64,000 bases of DNA from Bin87 sp034423575 (GTDB taxonomy: Bacteria > Chloroflexota > Dehalococcoidia > Lucifugimonadales > UBA3495). The position numbers and the translations under genes were made by a program. Shown here in pieces: positions 61,960 to 64,000 of this stretch. The stretch is from NCBI GenBank assembly GCA_034423575.1, contig DAOUIF010000002.1, positions 1 to 64,000 on the forward strand. The letters are read 5' to 3'. The notes beneath the pieces were generated by a model. The model searched no databases and had not been told where the DNA came from. It saw only the letters and a program-made list of their open reading frames with translations. Position 1 is the first letter of the stretch. The number at the start of each line of letters is the position of its first letter.

Positions 61960-62649
61960 CTACCGGAGCTCCAGGCTGGTGAGGTTCAGGGATTTGGGCT
62001 GGCGGCCCAACAGGCGCGTGAGGAGGCCGGGCTCCATGTGTTCGTACTCTTCCAGGTCGGACCCGTCGTCCAGGTCGAAGCCCATTCCCTGGCTGTAGTA
62101 GAAGGCTACGGAAACGCCCATGCGCGCCGCGGTGCCGACGTGCTTGCGGAAACTGTTGTTGCCGAGTTCAGGGCGAAAATACGGTATCAGGTCGTAGGGC
62201 ACCAAGATAGCGTTGGTGCCGCCGTCCCGGCGGGCGGGTGACAGCGTTATGTTGTGCTGGTGCTCGGCGCTGCGGATCAGCTGGTGGATGTCACCAGGTT
62301 TGATGAAGGGCAGATCGCCCGGCAAATAGAGGGCGGACACTTCGCGCAGACGAGCGTTTTCGAAGGACCGGGTGATGGTGTCGTTGAGGTTGCGCCCCAG
62401 GTCTTCCATCCAGTTCGCCCCAAGAGTACGAGCCATGTTGCGGATCCGATCATCGCCGCCCACCACCCAGAAGGGATCGACTCCCGCGCCACGGATGGCC
62501 AGCAGGACGCGCCGGAACATGCCCATGGTGAGGTCGGCGCGATCGTCGGGACCCATCACTCGCGACAACCGCGTTTTACAATCCGCCAGCGGCTTCATTG
62601 GCACCACCGGTACGACGGTAGGATTGGCCTGATCGGGGGCATCGGTCAT
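61960..62649 (-). CDS. cofC: 2-phospho-L-lactate (or PEP) guanylyltransferase
   Basis: A 229-aa nucleotidyltransferase of F420 synthesis that activates 2-phospholactate or phosphoenolpyruvate with GTP. VVPVMKPLADCKTRLSRVMG is the CofC opening, DDRIRNMARTLGANWMED follows, and LYLPGDLPFIKPGDIHQL is the metal-binding GD region. Its ATG (62649) overlaps the cofD stop (ATGA). Which phospho-acid it uses cannot be told here. Confidence 0.94.
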   Translation of the reverse strand: MTDAPDQANPTVVPVVPMKPLADCKTRLSRVMGPDDRADLTMGMFRRVLLAIRGAGVDPFWVVGGDDRIRNMARTLGANWMEDLGRNLNDTITRSFENARLREVSALYLPGDLPFIKPGDIHQLIRSAEHQHNITLSPARRDGGTNAILVPYDLIPYFRPELGNNSFRKHVGTAARMGVSVAFYYSQGMGFDLDDGSDLEEYEHMEPGLLTRLLGRQPKSLNLTSLELR

Positions 62650-63611
62650 GATCTTCGGCTCTCCAGCTCGGCGGCCAGCTCGAGCACCCGTTCTGCGAGC
62701 TGGACCTTGTCCTCGTCGGTCTGCATGATCGTCGGCATCACAACGGCCTCGACCCCTTCGGCGCCAACGGCGTCGGTCAAATTCTCATCCTGGGAGTCCA
62801 GCACCAACACGTCGCAGATTTCGCGATACTCTTGCGCCACGCCCACCACGGACACGTCCGTTCCCAGTTCCTCCATGATCTTGCCGGCGGGCCCGCGAAC
62901 GGCCGCTCCTCCCACGATGGGACTGACTGCAACACGCGGCGCGCGGTGTCCCGCTATGGCGTCACGGACGCCCGGAATCGCCAGGATGGGCGCCACACTG
63001 AGGAACGGGTTGGAAGGGCATATGATAATCGCTGTCGCACCATCCAGGGCGGAAGCAAATCCGGGAGACGGCTGGGCATCGGCTGATCCGAAGTAACTTA
63101 TCGATTTGACCGCAGGTTCGGCGCGCCGCTTGACGAAGTATTCCTGCATAGAAAGGGTGCCTTCGTCCGTATCCAATACTGTGCGCACGAGCTGGTCGCT
63201 CATCGGAATGATGGGGTGTTGGATTCCCAAATAAGCGGTCAATTGGGAGGTGACTTCGCTCAATGACAACCCCTGGGACAGCAAGTCGGTGCGGCGGATG
63301 TGCATTGCAAGGTCGCGGCTGCCCAGGTTGAACCAGGTGTCGGCGCCCAGCCGATTCAGCATCTGCAGCGTCTCGAAACTGTCGCCATTGATGCCCCAAC
63401 CGGTTTCGGGATTATACAGGCCCGAAAGGGTGTAGGTCATGGTGTCAAGGTCGGGCGACACGTGCAGCCCGTGGAACTGCTCGTCGTCGCCGGTATTGAC
63501 GACGATGGCCAGTCGCTCCGGCGGCAGGATCCGGGACAAGCCCAGCGCGAGCTTGGCCCCGCCAACGCCCCCGGCAAGGGCGAGCACCAGATCGGAAGTA
63601 GATCCGTTCAC
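62646..63611 (-). CDS. cofD: 2-phospho-L-lactate transferase (LPPG:FO)
   Basis: A 321-aa enzyme moving the lactyl-phospho (or enolpyruvyl-phospho) group to Fo to form F420-0. LVLALAGGVGGAKLALGLSR is the CofD N-terminus, NTGDDEQFHGLHVSPDLDTM follows, and CPSNPFLSVAPILAIPGVRD is conserved. The GTG start at 63611 is 12 bases after the cofH stop. It is distinct from the CofD-like YvcK at 20956-22050. Confidence 0.95.
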   Translation of the reverse strand: MNGSTSDLVLALAGGVGGAKLALGLSRILPPERLAIVVNTGDDEQFHGLHVSPDLDTMTYTLSGLYNPETGWGINGDSFETLQMLNRLGADTWFNLGSRDLAMHIRRTDLLSQGLSLSEVTSQLTAYLGIQHPIIPMSDQLVRTVLDTDEGTLSMQEYFVKRRAEPAVKSISYFGSADAQPSPGFASALDGATAIIICPSNPFLSVAPILAIPGVRDAIAGHRAPRVAVSPIVGGAAVRGPAGKIMEELGTDVSVVGVAQEYREICDVLVLDSQDENLTDAVGAEGVEAVVMPTIMQTDEDKVQLAERVLELAAELESRRS

Positions 63612-63623
63612 GTAACGCGCCGA

Positions 63624-64000
63624 CTATTGCGCCGCAGCCCGTTCACGCTGGGTGCGGGGATGCTCGAACCGGTATCCTTCCATCTGCACCAACTGGTTGT
63701 AGGAGCCGAAAATTTCCTCCACGTTGTCGCCCACGAGATCTAGCGGGTCCAGGGCTTCGTCGGAGTCGCTGTAAACCCGGCGGATGCCGTAGGTGGTAAA
63801 CCGCTCCGCTGGGGTTCGGCCCGCTTCCCGGATCATGGCACGGAACTCAGAAGGTCGCATGAGCTGGCCGTGCATGGCTCCGGCGGACGTGGAGATGCTC
63901 TCGTTGATCAGCGTGCCGCCCAAGTCGTTAACCCCGGCGGTCAGGAGGAGTTGGGACATCCGGCTCCCTTCCTTGACCCAGGAGGCCTGGATGTTGGGGA
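63624..64000 (-). CDS. cofH: Fo synthase subunit CofH (C-terminal part)
   Basis: About 125 C-terminal residues are visible; the gene continues past the right edge. NIQASWVKEGSRMSQLLLTA and AGVNDLGGTLINESISTSAG match the end of CofH radical-SAM enzymes, followed by the MRPSEFRAMIREAGRTPAER region. CofH joins 4-hydroxyphenyl groups from tyrosine to a ribityl-uracil precursor for Fo. The radical SAM CxxxCxxC lies outside the window. It leads the cofH-cofD-cofC-LLM-fabI operon. Confidence 0.93.
   Translation of the reverse strand, partial: PNIQASWVKEGSRMSQLLLTAGVNDLGGTLINESISTSAGAMHGQLMRPSEFRAMIREAGRTPAERFTTYGIRRVYSDSDEALDPLDLVGDNVEEIFGSYNQLVQMEGYRFEHPRTQRERAAAQ

Overview
The window looks like a piece of a high-GC chromosome from a deep-branching bacterium, most likely a Chloroflexota member of the Dehalococcoidia / SAR202 type. 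This is inferred from gene content, not from a marker phylogeny. The pointers are: cofactor F420 synthesis genes with luciferase-like F420/flavin oxidoreductases, an archaeal-type fructose-1,6-bisphosphate aldolase/phosphatase, a translin-family protein, a type-4 uracil-DNA glycosylase, lipoprotein substrate-binding proteins with Pro/Thr/Ala/Gln-rich linkers after the lipobox, and several catabolic families (fused hydantoinase/oxoprolinase, FAH family, NIPSNAP, methylmalonyl-CoA pathway). No rRNA, phage, insertion sequence or CRISPR array is visible. Three tRNAs are present (Arg-TCT, Arg-TCG, His-GTG).

Layout. 1-1518 (-): a two-gene unit of a conserved 345-aa protein and a UGSC-family protein that reads through an in-frame TGA with a convincing bacterial SECIS hairpin directly after it. 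This is a selenoprotein that ordinary gene calling cuts at 101 residues, and it is the most interesting item here. 1592-4928 (-): a DUF2071 protein, then an operon of two FmdB zinc ribbons, an N-terminally extended thiamine-phosphate synthase and a translin-family protein. 4929-5679 is gene-free and holds one copy of a dispersed palindromic repeat; the second copy is at 2475-2565. 5680-13763 (+): an orphan peptide-type binding lipoprotein, then DNA polymerase I, a CitE-like lyase, FolB and a tandem SagB-type nitroreductase. 13790-24201 (-): a TPR protein, a glycosyltransferase, aspartate kinase, homoserine kinase, an alkaline-phosphatase-superfamily hydrolase, GlmS, YvcK, a luciferase-like oxidoreductase and a class IV aminotransferase. 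24418-29063 (+): a fused hydantoinase and a Uma2 nuclease-like protein. 29140-31293 (-): a FAH-family protein, a D-2-hydroxyacid dehydrogenase and tRNA-Arg.

31591-41381 (+) is mostly housekeeping: the B12-binding subunit of methylmalonyl-CoA mutase, then yceD-rpmF-fabD-nusB-acpP behind a good sigma70-type promoter, a uracil-DNA glycosylase, RNase J, FtsK, a PHP phosphoesterase and an ABC ATPase. 41399-46585 (-): holA, methylmalonyl-CoA epimerase, acyl-CoA dehydrogenase, the methylmalonyl-CoA mutase large subunit and a NIPSNAP protein. 46940-57684 (+): an HtrA-type lipoprotein protease, two tRNAs on the opposite strand, a peptide ABC importer (binding protein and two permeases), a DUF255 thioredoxin-fold protein, AspRS (apparently starting at CTG) and an aminotransferase. 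57773-64000: the archaeal-type FBP aldolase/phosphatase (-), a zinc-ribbon/TPR membrane protein (+), and the F420 operon cofH-cofD-cofC-LLM oxidoreductase-fabI (-), cut by the right edge.

How the genes fit together. MCM large and small subunits, epimerase and acyl-CoA dehydrogenase form a propionyl/methylmalonyl-CoA to succinyl-CoA route. Peptide import, aminotransferases and the oxoprolinase-type enzyme suggest amino-acid and peptide use. The aldolase/phosphatase and GlmS supply hexose phosphates. F420 made by CofC/D/H would serve the LLM oxidoreductases. Fatty-acid synthesis genes (fabD, acpP, fabI) are split over two places.
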